In this document: piece by piece, positions 9,405 through 17,281 of the stretch
Numbering within the stretch: the first letter of the stretch is position 1
Layout of the letters: every line of letters starts with the position of its first letter
From: a virus
IMG/VR virus record: IMGVR_UViG_3300000227_000032
Location: 1-21,983 of that record
DNA: 21,983 bases
Direction: 5' to 3' (one strand)
Translations under genes and position numbers: made by a program
The notes under the pieces: model-generated
What the model was told of the DNA's origin: nothing
The model's input: only the letters and a program-made list of their open reading frames with translations
Database searches by the model: none

Positions 9405-10066
9405 TATTTAATCCTCCATTCGTAGCCAGTAAAATATAAAACAGCAGAAGAGTCCGGCGGAAGCTCCTGCTCACTTTCGCCTTCAATACGAAAAAGACCG
9501 TCACTGCAGATAACGGAATATCCGGTGCTTTGGTTATCTATTGTAATTTCCCGCCCGGTAACGCATAAATCCACACTTATCACAAAATAACCATTGGGTA
9601 TGATAATCTGGAATATGTCAAAATTACCGGATATGGTTGAGAAAGGCGTATCCAAGAGCTTAATTCGACCCAGAATAGTTTTATTCGTGAGAATTTGTTC
9701 GTCGCTTTCACCGACCAACGGACTAAATCGCCCATGGGCTACCGGTTCAGAATCAAGATTCACCCCATGCTTCAGATTAATTACAACATTTTTCAAAGCG
9801 TCAATAGTTTTATTCGTTATCTCAACCGTATCTCCTGCGCCAATGACGGGAGATTCCGTGCCGTGAACTATGTTGGCGGCAATATGCCGGGACAAATCCC
9901 GCTCCAGCTCATCAATAGTCGGGGTGTTAATACTTCCAAGTCCCCCGTTCGAATCATCGAGCAGGGCTTTCAAACCAATTACATATTCATAAAGGCGCTG
10001 AAACCACTGATGTAGTTCAGCACCTTTCATCCCCGGAGTTGGAGGTCTCAGATCAACTTTATTCAT
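9404..10066 (-). CDS. Fibre-like structural protein with NKTI repeats
   Basis: This 220-residue protein has a helical N-terminus (residues 1-70) with an LHQWFQRLYEYV segment. Two short related segments ending in TNKTI follow (residues ~70-90 and ~110-132). Such 'ltNKT' repeats are common in phage tail fibres and collar-associated proteins. The C-terminal ~80 residues are beta-rich and end in FTGYEWRIK. The ATG overlaps the stop of the upstream gene (ATGA). AAGGA lies only 2 bases before it, too close for a normal site, so translation probably depends on coupling to the upstream gene. The product is likely a small trimeric fibre or a connector between fibre components; nothing more specific can be supported. 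Confidence 0.65.
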   Translation of the reverse strand: MNKVDLRPPTPGMKGAELHQWFQRLYEYVIGLKALLDDSNGGLGSINTPTIDELERDLSRHIAANIVHGTESPVIGAGDTVEITNKTIDALKNVVINLKHGVNLDSEPVAHGRFSPLVGESDEQILTNKTILGRIKLLDTPFSTISGNFDIFQIIIPNGYFVISVDLCVTGREITIDNQSTGYSVICSDGLFRIEGESEQELPPDSSAVLYFTGYEWRIK

Positions 10067-11691
10067 TGTCCTTGAACCTTCACATCCTCTTCCAGGGCTA
10101 TTATGGATATAGGCATACTACAGGTTGAAACGATTTGATATTGCCGGGTTCTATAACACCCGAGGCCATGCAGGTGTTTTATAATTGCATAGTCCCCCTT
10201 TTGACCCAGGTCAACTTCTCTCCATTTCTTCCATTCGCTTTCGCCGTCATTTCTCCAGCGTATTAGGAGCTTCCTTTCCGACGTCCTGGTTGCCGAGATA
10301 TTCCGAAATTGATAGACTGCTACAAGGTTTCGGTTTCCATCAATAGTGGCGGGGGGAGACACTGGATTCCCATTTTCAGTCCATCCGACGAATTCATATT
10401 CAGCGCCCGGGGTCTGAACAAAAACCAGAGCATCTCCAAAATTTCCCATAAAACCGGATACGCCGTTAACCGTAGCAGACCCGGCTCCAACCGGATTTAC
10501 AGAAACATTTATGGTGTATTCGATTGCATCGAACAAGGCATAGTAGATCGCATCAGTTACAATCTGGAGTGGAGCTGTTGCGGGGTGTCCGTTATGCTGC
10601 CACCCGGAGAAAATGAAATGTGAATTCGAAACTGCAACCGGAATCAAGGGAGTCCCCGCCGGCCCGGTTACCGAAGAAACCCCATTAATTGTGGCAATCC
10701 CGCCTTCTGGTGGTGAAGGTAGAACTGACACAGTATATTCTTTCAGAGTGAACCTGGCTTCATAAATCCCATCAGAAGTAGCTTGAGAAGGGGCAACCAC
10801 TAGTGAGCCGTCTTTATACCAACCATCAAAGAGATAGTCCAAACCGGGGGATGCTACAAAAGTTAGAGAGGTTCCCGCATCCACCTGAATATTAGTCGAA
10901 CCATTTACTGTGGCTGTCCCGGCTCCCGAAGGTGAAACCCGGGTTTGAATATTAAAATTATCCAGGATGTTCGTGACGTGGAAAGTTGCCTGTTGAAGGA
11001 CTATTACATTAATCTGAGGCGGGGATGAGTTATTAATCGAAGAAGTATTAAACGGAGGTATGACTTCCGTAAGTCCATAAATACCATGGGGAAGTTGGTT
11101 AAATAAGGCCTCCCCCGCCGCATTGGTTGTGGCGCTGAATGTTTGATTATCCGATAGTCTTGTTGCTGTGAAAGTAACATTTTCATGCGGGATATTACCA
11201 GATAATCTCTGCTGGGTCTTAGTAACCAACAGGCTCCCCCACGATCTGATATCCATCTCCAAATCGACAATGGCGGAAATATTACTAATTCCTCCTGGTT
11301 GATAAGTCACATATTGTTCTTCATCCCCATTGTATCCGCGGGTTATGGTGAAGTCTCCATCGATGTCTTCATAAATCTGGGTGCCTGCTGGCCAAGTGTA
11401 AATATGGCTATTAACAACCGAACCTCCGGGACCATTAACAGTTATGGTTACCGTAACCCGAATGTCGTGCTGGAGGGTGACGACAGACTCAGGCGGGTAG
11501 GCATCCGCTTCGAACTGTACAATTAGTTGAACCGGTTTTATTATAGGGTGGGTAGCTGTATTATTAAATCCATAGCTCTCCGGGCAAATTGCCTGAGAAT
11601 TAATAACATAGTCAGCTGGATCAGGATATTCCACATAAGGGCTGACTGCTGAGCTCTCAACTCGAAGTAGTGCTCTCCATCGATTAGCCAT
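10063..11691 (-). CDS. Modular Ig/InlB-repeat surface protein with gp10-like C-terminal module
   Basis: From the ATG at 11691 (GAGGG 8 bases upstream) the protein has 542 residues. A TTG at 11697, overlapping the previous stop, is in frame but only 2 bases from the same GAGGG, so I chose the ATG. The N-terminus has RWRALLRVE and VEYPDP; residues ~15-150 are beta-rich. Residues ~151-230 resemble a SpaA/Cna-B prealbumin-like domain. Three InlB-B/Flg_new-type repeats follow at ~246-316, 318-388 and 390-462, each with Gly-Ala/Gly-Thr-Ala-Thr-Val/Ile-Asn-Gly near its start and GW in the middle. Residues ~471-538 (LLIRWRNDG, GDYAIIKHLHGLG, then CYRTRQ) resemble the last ~65 residues of P22 gp10. 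It probably sits on the tail as a fibre or adhesin anchored by that module. Confidence is high for a structural protein, moderate for each domain name. Confidence 0.8.
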   Translation of the reverse strand: MANRWRALLRVESSAVSPYVEYPDPADYVINSQAICPESYGFNNTATHPIIKPVQLIVQFEADAYPPESVVTLQHDIRVTVTITVNGPGGSVVNSHIYTWPAGTQIYEDIDGDFTITRGYNGDEEQYVTYQPGGISNISAIVDLEMDIRSWGSLLVTKTQQRLSGNIPHENVTFTATRLSDNQTFSATTNAAGEALFNQLPHGIYGLTEVIPPFNTSSINNSSPPQINVIVLQQATFHVTNILDNFNIQTRVSPSGAGTATVNGSTNIQVDAGTSLTFVASPGLDYLFDGWYKDGSLVVAPSQATSDGIYEARFTLKEYTVSVLPSPPEGGIATINGVSSVTGPAGTPLIPVAVSNSHFIFSGWQHNGHPATAPLQIVTDAIYYALFDAIEYTINVSVNPVGAGSATVNGVSGFMGNFGDALVFVQTPGAEYEFVGWTENGNPVSPPATIDGNRNLVAVYQFRNISATRTSERKLLIRWRNDGESEWKKWREVDLGQKGDYAIIKHLHGLGCYRTRQYQIVSTCSMPISIIALEEDVKVQGQ

Positions 11692-11693
11692 AC

Positions 11694-12896
11694 TCAATAC
11701 CCTCGTTTCAAGCGGAAGGTCAAATTCTGAGGGAATTTTCGCTTCAAAGTTCCGTAATCAATATTTGCAGTAGTAATTTCCAGGCGGATGACATTGCCTG
11801 CATCAGTATTTTCAGCGTAATTCGCCACATAAACCTGACCATCCTGACCACCGACTATCTGCTGTCCCCAGCTTTTCGCGTTAACACAGGATACACCCGG
11901 GAACCGGTTATATTTATCCTGTTCGGTGTTCCATGACAGCCACTTATACCAAAGGTTGGTAACGGTGTCGAAAACGAACGTAACATCGTCCTTTGTGAAT
12001 GTAACCACGTAAAACCGGTTGAACATCGCAAAAGCCTCTGATCTATCCACGTTGAATCCCTGAAGTTGATCATTTATAGGCCGGGATATAACTTCGGCAG
12101 TTCTACCGTTCATTCGAACTATTTCTTTATTTGGCGTTACAAAAACATAGGAGTTAGCTATTTTGGCCAGACAGCGGTTATTCACAATCCCTATTTCGCC
12201 GACAGATCCATTGAGAAGCTGGAATGGAATTTCCGAATTGCCAGTAGCGTAATGGGATTCTGTTGAATCCCTGCCAAGAATAAAGAGTTCTTCCCAGCCG
12301 GATGACAAGGTAATGATATTATCTGGTTGGGAAGAGGCGGTTAAGAACAGTGGATTCCAAGTTGGGGGCTGAGATCGATTATCGGTCGGGCCGTATGTGG
12401 CGGTAATGAAGTTCTGAGTATTCTGAAGAGAAGCAATCGTGTAGCCTTTGAGGTAAGTCAAGGCAGTTACACTCTGGTTCACTTGAGTAATTCTTTGAGC
12501 TTTCTGAGAAACATCCCCACCCCACCAGAGCATGTGGCGGCCAGCACACATGGTAACCCCGTATTCATCCGCGCTGAAAAATACGTATCCATTGTAGGGC
12601 AGACTATCACAAGAATTTACGGGGGTTATATCAATCCAATTACGAACCTTTGTAATTTTAACAAGGATCCTACGGTTAACACAGGCTATCAGATAGCCTC
12701 TAGTTTCCCACCAGAAAAGATAGACCTTACCAGTCTGACCGGTAGAATAGGCCTCCGAAAGTCCTGGTCTTAGCCGGAAAAAAGCCTCGTTACCTGAAAA
12801 TTCAACATAAGCATTAATAACGTCAATTGAGCCTTGAGATATTTCAGACTTATCCCCGCCAGGAAAAATTGGAGAAATCAGGTTTAGTCGTGGCAT
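11694..12896 (-). CDS. P22 gp10-like tail accessory / packaged DNA stabilisation protein
   Basis: At 400 residues, the protein resembles P22 gp10, which binds below the portal-gp4 ring, helps retain packaged DNA and carries the tailspikes. It starts with short motifs typical of the family (PIFPGGDKSE, INAYVE, LRPGL). WEELFILGRDSTE (~residues 203-215) and repeated Gly- and Trp-rich strands fit the beta-propeller-like body. It ends at FRLKRGY, where P22 gp10 (about 472 residues, from memory) continues for about 65 more residues into a beta module. That module appears to be present at the end of the next gene. AGGTG lies 5 bases before the ATG; the fibre-like gene upstream ends 7 bases before it. 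The family call is solid; the missing C-terminus is discussed as a finding. Confidence 0.82.
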   Translation of the reverse strand: MPRLNLISPIFPGGDKSEISQGSIDVINAYVEFSGNEAFFRLRPGLSEAYSTGQTGKVYLFWWETRGYLIACVNRRILVKITKVRNWIDITPVNSCDSLPYNGYVFFSADEYGVTMCAGRHMLWWGGDVSQKAQRITQVNQSVTALTYLKGYTIASLQNTQNFITATYGPTDNRSQPPTWNPLFLTASSQPDNIITLSSGWEELFILGRDSTESHYATGNSEIPFQLLNGSVGEIGIVNNRCLAKIANSYVFVTPNKEIVRMNGRTAEVISRPINDQLQGFNVDRSEAFAMFNRFYVVTFTKDDVTFVFDTVTNLWYKWLSWNTEQDKYNRFPGVSCVNAKSWGQQIVGGQDGQVYVANYAENTDAGNVIRLEITTANIDYGTLKRKFPQNLTFRLKRGY

Positions 12897-12903
12897 AAAT
12901 CAC

Positions 12904-14013
12904 CTATTTCAGAATGACAACTTTTTGAATTGCTACGTTGCCACCACAAGTTAAATTGTAGCTTCCGTTAACTCCGTTGATAGTTATAGCTCCATCATAG
13001 TTTCTATCAGCATTTTCTCCACCTCGGTTAATAATTCTGTAATAACCCGCAGTCAGGAAAGCGGTAAAATCAAGAACCACCATACACGCGGCAGCTCCAA
13101 AAAATGAAAAGGTAATATGGATTAACAGCGGGGTAGTATCTGATGTAAAGGTAACAGTAGCGGAATTTCCCGAAAAAATTTCCTCACGGACGAGAGCTGA
13201 AGCAGCAGGAGCTTCGTATTCAAACTGATTCAAGGTTCCATTGTATTTCAATCTATCACCATTGTTGGGAGTCGAAGAAGTGACCGGAATACCCTGAATC
13301 TTCTTTGCGTCAACATCCACCAGTTCCAGGTTGTCTTCAGTCCCGTTAACCGCCGGGACTTTCCCTGCTTTCCCTATATAGTCCGTATCAATGGTATCAG
13401 TCAGATCGAGAAACGAACGATCGGGGATAGCATCAGTTTTACTTTTCAAAACAAGTTTCAATTCCCCCGCTACATCTTCGACAACTGGAATCCGACCTTC
13501 TTTACCAGTAAAAGAAGTATCATAAACATCCGTCAAGTCTTTGTAGGCCTTCGTGTTAACTACATTGGCAAGATTGGATATCGATTGTTCCAGGGTATTT
13601 ATTTCCTGGTTGAGTTGGCCCTTATTAATTGCATCTTCCGGGTTAACCCCATCATCGAGGTTGATGATTTTGAAGTTCTGCATATCCAAATCACCGTCAA
13701 TCTCAATATTGCCACTGTCTTCAAACGAAGGCTTGAACTCCAGGTTATCAGCTTCGTAAAGGATATCTCCATTCTCATCAGCTGAATCTCGAATTACTAT
13801 TCGGTATAGCCCGTTGGCATAAGCTTTCAACCGGCCAAAGCTGTCCAAGATAGCTGGGTTGGCATGTTCCTGGGACTGATCTCGGCTAGTCCACACATTC
13901 GACAAAATAGCGGAACCAGCCTGATAAAACCAGACTACCCCACCATTCAAAGGCTGGTCAGTTTCGGGATGGCGGATACCATCCATAAGAAATTCAATTT
14001 GTTTTGCTGGCAT
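12904..14013 (-). CDS. Tail fibre-like protein
   Basis: The 369-residue protein begins with a common fibre N-terminal module (residues 20-95): GGVVWFYQAG, ANPAILDSFGR, then NGLYRIVIRDS. This binds fibres to virions in several phages. Residues 108-133 (DLDMQNFKIINL and PEDAINKGQL) match the short repeat used in many tail fibres. Two copies of a DLTDxxDTxxxGKxGxxP unit lie at ~159-175 and ~203-220. Residues 240-267 (IPVTSSTPNNGDRLKYNG) are another fibre module. The last ~100 residues are beta-rich and could form a tip or trimerisation domain. GAGG lies 6 bases before the ATG and shares bases with the upstream stop (TGAGG). No depolymerase or lyase motif is visible. Host recognition is the likely job, but it could also be an adaptor. 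Confidence 0.75.
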   Translation of the reverse strand: MPAKQIEFLMDGIRHPETDQPLNGGVVWFYQAGSAILSNVWTSRDQSQEHANPAILDSFGRLKAYANGLYRIVIRDSADENGDILYEADNLEFKPSFEDSGNIEIDGDLDMQNFKIINLDDGVNPEDAINKGQLNQEINTLEQSISNLANVVNTKAYKDLTDVYDTSFTGKEGRIPVVEDVAGELKLVLKSKTDAIPDRSFLDLTDTIDTDYIGKAGKVPAVNGTEDNLELVDVDAKKIQGIPVTSSTPNNGDRLKYNGTLNQFEYEAPAASALVREEIFSGNSATVTFTSDTTPLLIHITFSFFGAAACMVVLDFTAFLTAGYYRIINRGGENADRNYDGAITINGVNGSYNLTCGGNVAIQKVVILK

Positions 14014-14021
14014 GACTTACC

Positions 14022-14840
14022 TCAAAAAATTGGTTCAGTAGTTTCGCAATCAGTATATTCTACTTGCTTGCGGCTAATAAGGGCAAGTCTGACTTGAGCT
14101 TTCCCTTCGAGTCTTCGGATTTTGATATCTTCTTGTCCATATTCTTCGGCCATCCTGGCAGCAAGTTCATAGATCAGGTATGAATAGAGACTGCTGGGAA
14201 TATCAAGATTGTCATCAATAACGGTAATATCTTCGAGAATTCGGAGACGGTCATAAATAACAGTGTAAGGCTTGTCAGGTAGATAATAAAAGGTTAGGAG
14301 CTGACGGTCATAATCAAACCGGGCTTTTTCCGGTCGGTCAACTTCCCACTTAAAGGGGATTTTCATTTCCTTAAACCGGTTAATAACCGGGACCGGGAAA
14401 TCCGTATCATCCTCGCGTATCGTGATAGACTCTATGCTGGCAGTTCCAGCAGGAGTAGCAATCTCTCCACCCCGGATATAATCAACGTCGAGAGCCCAGG
14501 CAACGGGAGAACTTTCAACAGCGTCACTCCCGTACCAGAAATCCCGCCATCCAAGGCCTATCCCCGGCTCGTTGTTCGGTGAGGAGGTATGAGTTTTCAG
14601 ACAATAATAAATGGATCCATTATGGGAAACAACGCTCGAAACTGGCAGTTGAATTTCAACTCGGTCTATCGACCAGAGTTTCTTTTCAAAGGCTTCCAGC
14701 TCTTTTGAGATCATGTTTAAGTGATCAGCAGAGGACTGTAGCATTTCATTATCCATTTGCTCCCCAGCTTCGAGTATGCCAGCCATTCGACAGGCCTTTG
14801 TCAGAATGGGATTTCGAACCAGTTGAAAATTAACCGTCAT
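14022..14840 (-). CDS. P22 gp4-like head-tail connector with inserted carbohydrate-binding-like module
   Basis: The 272-residue protein has the start of a gp4-type connector (ILTKACRMAGILEAG) and its C-terminal helical region (LYSYLIYELAARMAEEYGQ). P22 gp4 forms the ring under the portal. Between them is a longer insertion than the basic fold needs: residues ~66-103 (VSSVVSHNGSIYYCL, HTSS, EPG, then WRDFWYG) resemble a CBM5/12-type chitin-binding or phage surface module. AGGAG lies 6 bases before the ATG and abuts the terminator T-tract. The gene stops 8 bases before the fibre-like gene. Its place after the capsid genes and ahead of gp10 supports the connector role. The insertion could bind glycan or simply be a structural loop. 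Confidence 0.78.
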   Translation of the reverse strand: MTVNFQLVRNPILTKACRMAGILEAGEQMDNEMLQSSADHLNMISKELEAFEKKLWSIDRVEIQLPVSSVVSHNGSIYYCLKTHTSSPNNEPGIGLGWRDFWYGSDAVESSPVAWALDVDYIRGGEIATPAGTASIESITIREDDTDFPVPVINRFKEMKIPFKWEVDRPEKARFDYDRQLLTFYYLPDKPYTVIYDRLRILEDITVIDDNLDIPSSLYSYLIYELAARMAEEYGQEDIKIRRLEGKAQVRLALISRKQVEYTDCETTEPIF

Positions 14841-14851
14841 ATCATTCTCCT

Positions 14852-14885
14852 AAAAAGAAGCCAGCCACAAGGACTGTAGCTGGCT
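14852..14885 (-). terminator. Rho-independent terminator between capsid and neck genes
   Basis: On the minus strand AGCCAGCTACA pairs with TGTGGCTGGCT around a GTCCT loop, giving an 11-bp stem with one G-U pair. It is followed by TCTTTTTA. It lies 19 bases after the small head gene (stop at 14905) and just before the AGGAG of the connector gene. It should reduce, but perhaps not abolish, transcription from capsid into neck genes. Strong by eye; no energy was calculated. Confidence 0.8.
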
Positions 14886-14904
14886 AACTTTTGTCGTTCT
14901 GCTG

Positions 14905-15318
14905 TTACAGTGCGGAAGTAGCCACCTGATAACATTCCATAGTTACGGAGATAACTGCATTAGTCCCGGCGGCTCCGGCGATGGTGAGTCTGAGGCGGTT
15001 GGCGGTGGCATAGAACTTCTGAGCAGTGGCCGCAGAAATTACTCCTCCACCGGCTCCAAGGGTCGTGAGAGTCTGGGCGACAAGGAATTGAGTTGCGTTA
15101 GTCTGATCTCCTACAGCTACGGTTACAGCAGCTTCAGGGGTATGGCACACAAGAGTAACTGATTTTACCACGGTACCTTTAGGAATTTCCAAAGCATCCA
15201 CAGTATCAGCAATAGCAGCGTTCTGTTTGCTGAAGTCAATTTTGTTATGTACAATGACGGCCTTGCCTTCAAGGCGGTTAAACGAGTTTTTTGGGAGGAA
15301 TTTGGTAATGTTAGCCAT
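14905..15318 (-). CDS. Small head protein, probable decoration/cement
   Basis: The 137-residue protein is beta-rich, rich in Ala, Thr and Val and low in Trp. It begins MANITKFLPKN and contains a KGTVVKSVTLVC strand and a Gly-rich turn (LGAGGG). It immediately follows the major capsid gene, the usual position for capsid decoration or cement proteins, and ends before the terminator, so it probably shares the high capsid-level expression. AAGGAG lies 9 bases before the ATG, the same spacing as for the capsid gene. I do not recognise a specific family, so the function comes from position, size and composition only. Confidence 0.6.
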   Translation of the reverse strand: MANITKFLPKNSFNRLEGKAVIVHNKIDFSKQNAAIADTVDALEIPKGTVVKSVTLVCHTPEAAVTVAVGDQTNATQFLVAQTLTTLGAGGGVISAATAQKFYATANRLRLTIAGAAGTNAVISVTMECYQVATSAL

Positions 15319-15331
15319 ATTTCAATTCTCC

Positions 15332-16366
15332 TTATTGGGCGTTGGCCAGGTCGGTTATGGTGAAGTATGCACCACAGCTGCCGTAATCAACTTTAGGGCC
15401 GACTGAGGTGAATTGGAACTTGGTCTTTTTAATCCCAGCGATGAATTTTCTGGCAATACCACGTTCTTCATCATAGCCAAAAGATTTATCAACGGTAACA
15501 GGTTTCTGACCCCAAGCCCAGATAGATGAACCGGCACCCATGAAAATACCCTTGCAATAGAAAACGGTTCCGTTGGAAGCAATCGGGATATTTTCGTGTT
15601 CTTTAACAACTACATTGTCGATAATAGCAACAGCACCGCTGAAAATGGGGTTATCGTTCGAACGAGCAAGAGCTTCTTTAAGATAGCCTTGGTATTCCGC
15701 GTTGTTCTTAATATCGTACAACGCATAAGGATGCACGTAAAGGATATACCAGCCCTTACCCAGAGCTTTGATTTTCTGGAATGGGTAAGTGGTTCTGGCA
15801 TTGAGAGAAGTAGCGAAGTTCGGGAAGCCGGCACTGGCCATCGCTGACAGTCTGCGAATATAGGCCGGGGTCAGTTTGTCGGCGTTGGTAAGAGCAGCTG
15901 CGTTAGCTTTGCCTCCGCCATAGTAAACTGCGCTTGGAGCGTCAAGCATCTTTTCAAACCACAGATCGTCCATAACTTCTGAAGATACCTGATTAAGGCC
16001 AATGGCATTTTCTTCTGATACGGAAAACCAGGGTCTGTGCTCATCCAGACCACATTTGTATCGGAAGCCCAACTTGTATTCTTCAAGAGTTACCTGATCG
16101 GTGAAATACTTGATTTTGCCTTCCTTGCCTTCAAGAGACAAGCCAGACGAACCAGTAATTACATCAGCTTCCTGGCGGGGAAAAATGGTGAAGGTGATTG
16201 CATCGCCCTCGCCTTTTTTAATATTTGATTTTTCATAGATCGCATAGTCAGAAGACGGACCCATGAGAGACCCAATAACCATAGCTTTCCGAACTTCTCG
16301 AAAGCGCATTTCATCCCACATTTTCTTGACCACGGGGTCATTGGTACTTACAGCAAGTGAACCCAT
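15332..16366 (-). CDS. Major capsid protein, N4-gp56/DUF4043 type
   Basis: The protein has 344 residues, an HK97-fold family recognised from its pattern: a KGEGDAITFTIFPRQ strand (~52-66), LSLEGKEGKI (~76-85), then TDQVTLEEYKLGFRYKCGLDEHR (E-loop/spine region) and EVMDDLWFEKML. These match the N4-gp56/DUF4043 coat family rather than P22 gp5. ILYVHPYALYDIK in the middle is another conserved type of strand-helix. AGGAG lies 9 bases before the ATG, formed partly by the scaffold's final codons; the scaffold stops 3 bases before it. A small decoration gene and a terminator follow. No delta domain or N-terminal protease site is obvious, consistent with use of a separate scaffold. The assignment is strong. 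Confidence 0.9.
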   Translation of the reverse strand: MGSLAVSTNDPVVKKMWDEMRFREVRKAMVIGSLMGPSSDYAIYEKSNIKKGEGDAITFTIFPRQEADVITGSSGLSLEGKEGKIKYFTDQVTLEEYKLGFRYKCGLDEHRPWFSVSEENAIGLNQVSSEVMDDLWFEKMLDAPSAVYYGGGKANAAALTNADKLTPAYIRRLSAMASAGFPNFATSLNARTTYPFQKIKALGKGWYILYVHPYALYDIKNNAEYQGYLKEALARSNDNPIFSGAVAIIDNVVVKEHENIPIASNGTVFYCKGIFMGAGSSIWAWGQKPVTVDKSFGYDEERGIARKFIAGIKKTKFQFTSVGPKVDYGSCGAYFTITDLANAQ

Positions 16367-16369
16367 ATT

Positions 16370-17260
16370 TTATTTCTCCTGTTTTAATCGGTTTTCCATC
16401 TGAGCCATAAGCTCTTCATCACTTAGCGAATCGATATCCTCAGAGGATAGATCGCTCGCTAATTTAGCCGCGGAAGTCTTACCTGTCGAGGCTCTCACAG
16501 CCGGGACTGAATCAGCTACGCCCGAAATCTTAGTGACAGTTTCTTTTTGAGCTTTTTTAAGAAGTGCGTTTTCGGCTTCAAGAGCCTTGAACTTTTTCAA
16601 AAGTTTCGCTCTTTCGTTTAACTGATACACACCCCATGGGTTGAGTGTAAAGATGTTAGACATCAGCCTGCTTGCATCGTCATGGGATACCTTATCGACT
16701 GAAGTTACCAGATCGAAAATATCTTTCGAGTTGGCCTCCAGGTCGGGGCAATACCGAGAAGCGAATTCAATATTCTTCATAATGAATTCTTTCTGAGCCA
16801 GATCTTTCTCAACTTCGGCGATTTCTTTGAGTTTTTCCTTGTGATCGGCAAGGTCTTCAGCGGCCTTTGCAGGATTCTCATCAAAATCTTCCTGAGTGGG
16901 TTTTTTCTTCAAAGCAGCCCGTAACTTTCCCAGTTCATTAGTTTGGCGACCATAAAGACTTTCAAGATTCTGATGCTTCTTTTTCAAAATTTCGTAGGAC
17001 TTTTTAAGTTCTTCGGTTTCATCTGATTTTACATCAGGTTTGGATTCTTCTTTGATAAATTCCCCTTCTTTAGTTTCCGGTTCTTTGGTGGGTTCCTCAG
17101 AGGTGTCGGGTTTTTTTTCTCCGCCTTCTTCAGCGAGAGCCGGGGTTTCTGTTGGCGGGTTGTTTGCTTCATCAAACATACTCGCTAGTTCAACATCAGA
17201 CAAACTGGAAAAATCATCCTTAGGTTGTCCCTTAATCGGGGCCGAGGGATTCGGGTTCAT
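16370..17260 (-). CDS. Capsid scaffold protein
   Basis: The 296-residue protein is Lys/Glu-rich, with an acidic disordered N-terminus (to ~80), a coiled-coil stretch (~80-165), a helical region to ~215 and a Ser/Ala-rich linker before the last helix. SLSDVEL (19-25) and SLSDEEL (278-284) are near-identical motifs at opposite ends. Position between portal and major capsid genes is the normal scaffold place. GGAG lies 7 bases before the ATG. There is no protease domain, so removal would be by exit or by a protease encoded elsewhere. Known scaffolds often use a C-terminal helix to bind coat protein; the repeated motif suggests two such sites. Confidence 0.85.
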   Translation of the reverse strand: MNPNPSAPIKGQPKDDFSSLSDVELASMFDEANNPPTETPALAEEGGEKKPDTSEEPTKEPETKEGEFIKEESKPDVKSDETEELKKSYEILKKKHQNLESLYGRQTNELGKLRAALKKKPTQEDFDENPAKAAEDLADHKEKLKEIAEVEKDLAQKEFIMKNIEFASRYCPDLEANSKDIFDLVTSVDKVSHDDASRLMSNIFTLNPWGVYQLNERAKLLKKFKALEAENALLKKAQKETVTKISGVADSVPAVRASTGKTSAAKLASDLSSEDIDSLSDEELMAQMENRLKQEK

Positions 17261-17281
17261 TAAAGCACTCCTTTAATAAAT

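Noticed and set aside
11694-11699. Programmed -1 frameshift joining gp10-like and Ig-repeat genes
   Set aside because: No slippery heptamer or strong downstream structure is evident near the overlap; a separate start with GAGGG explains it better.
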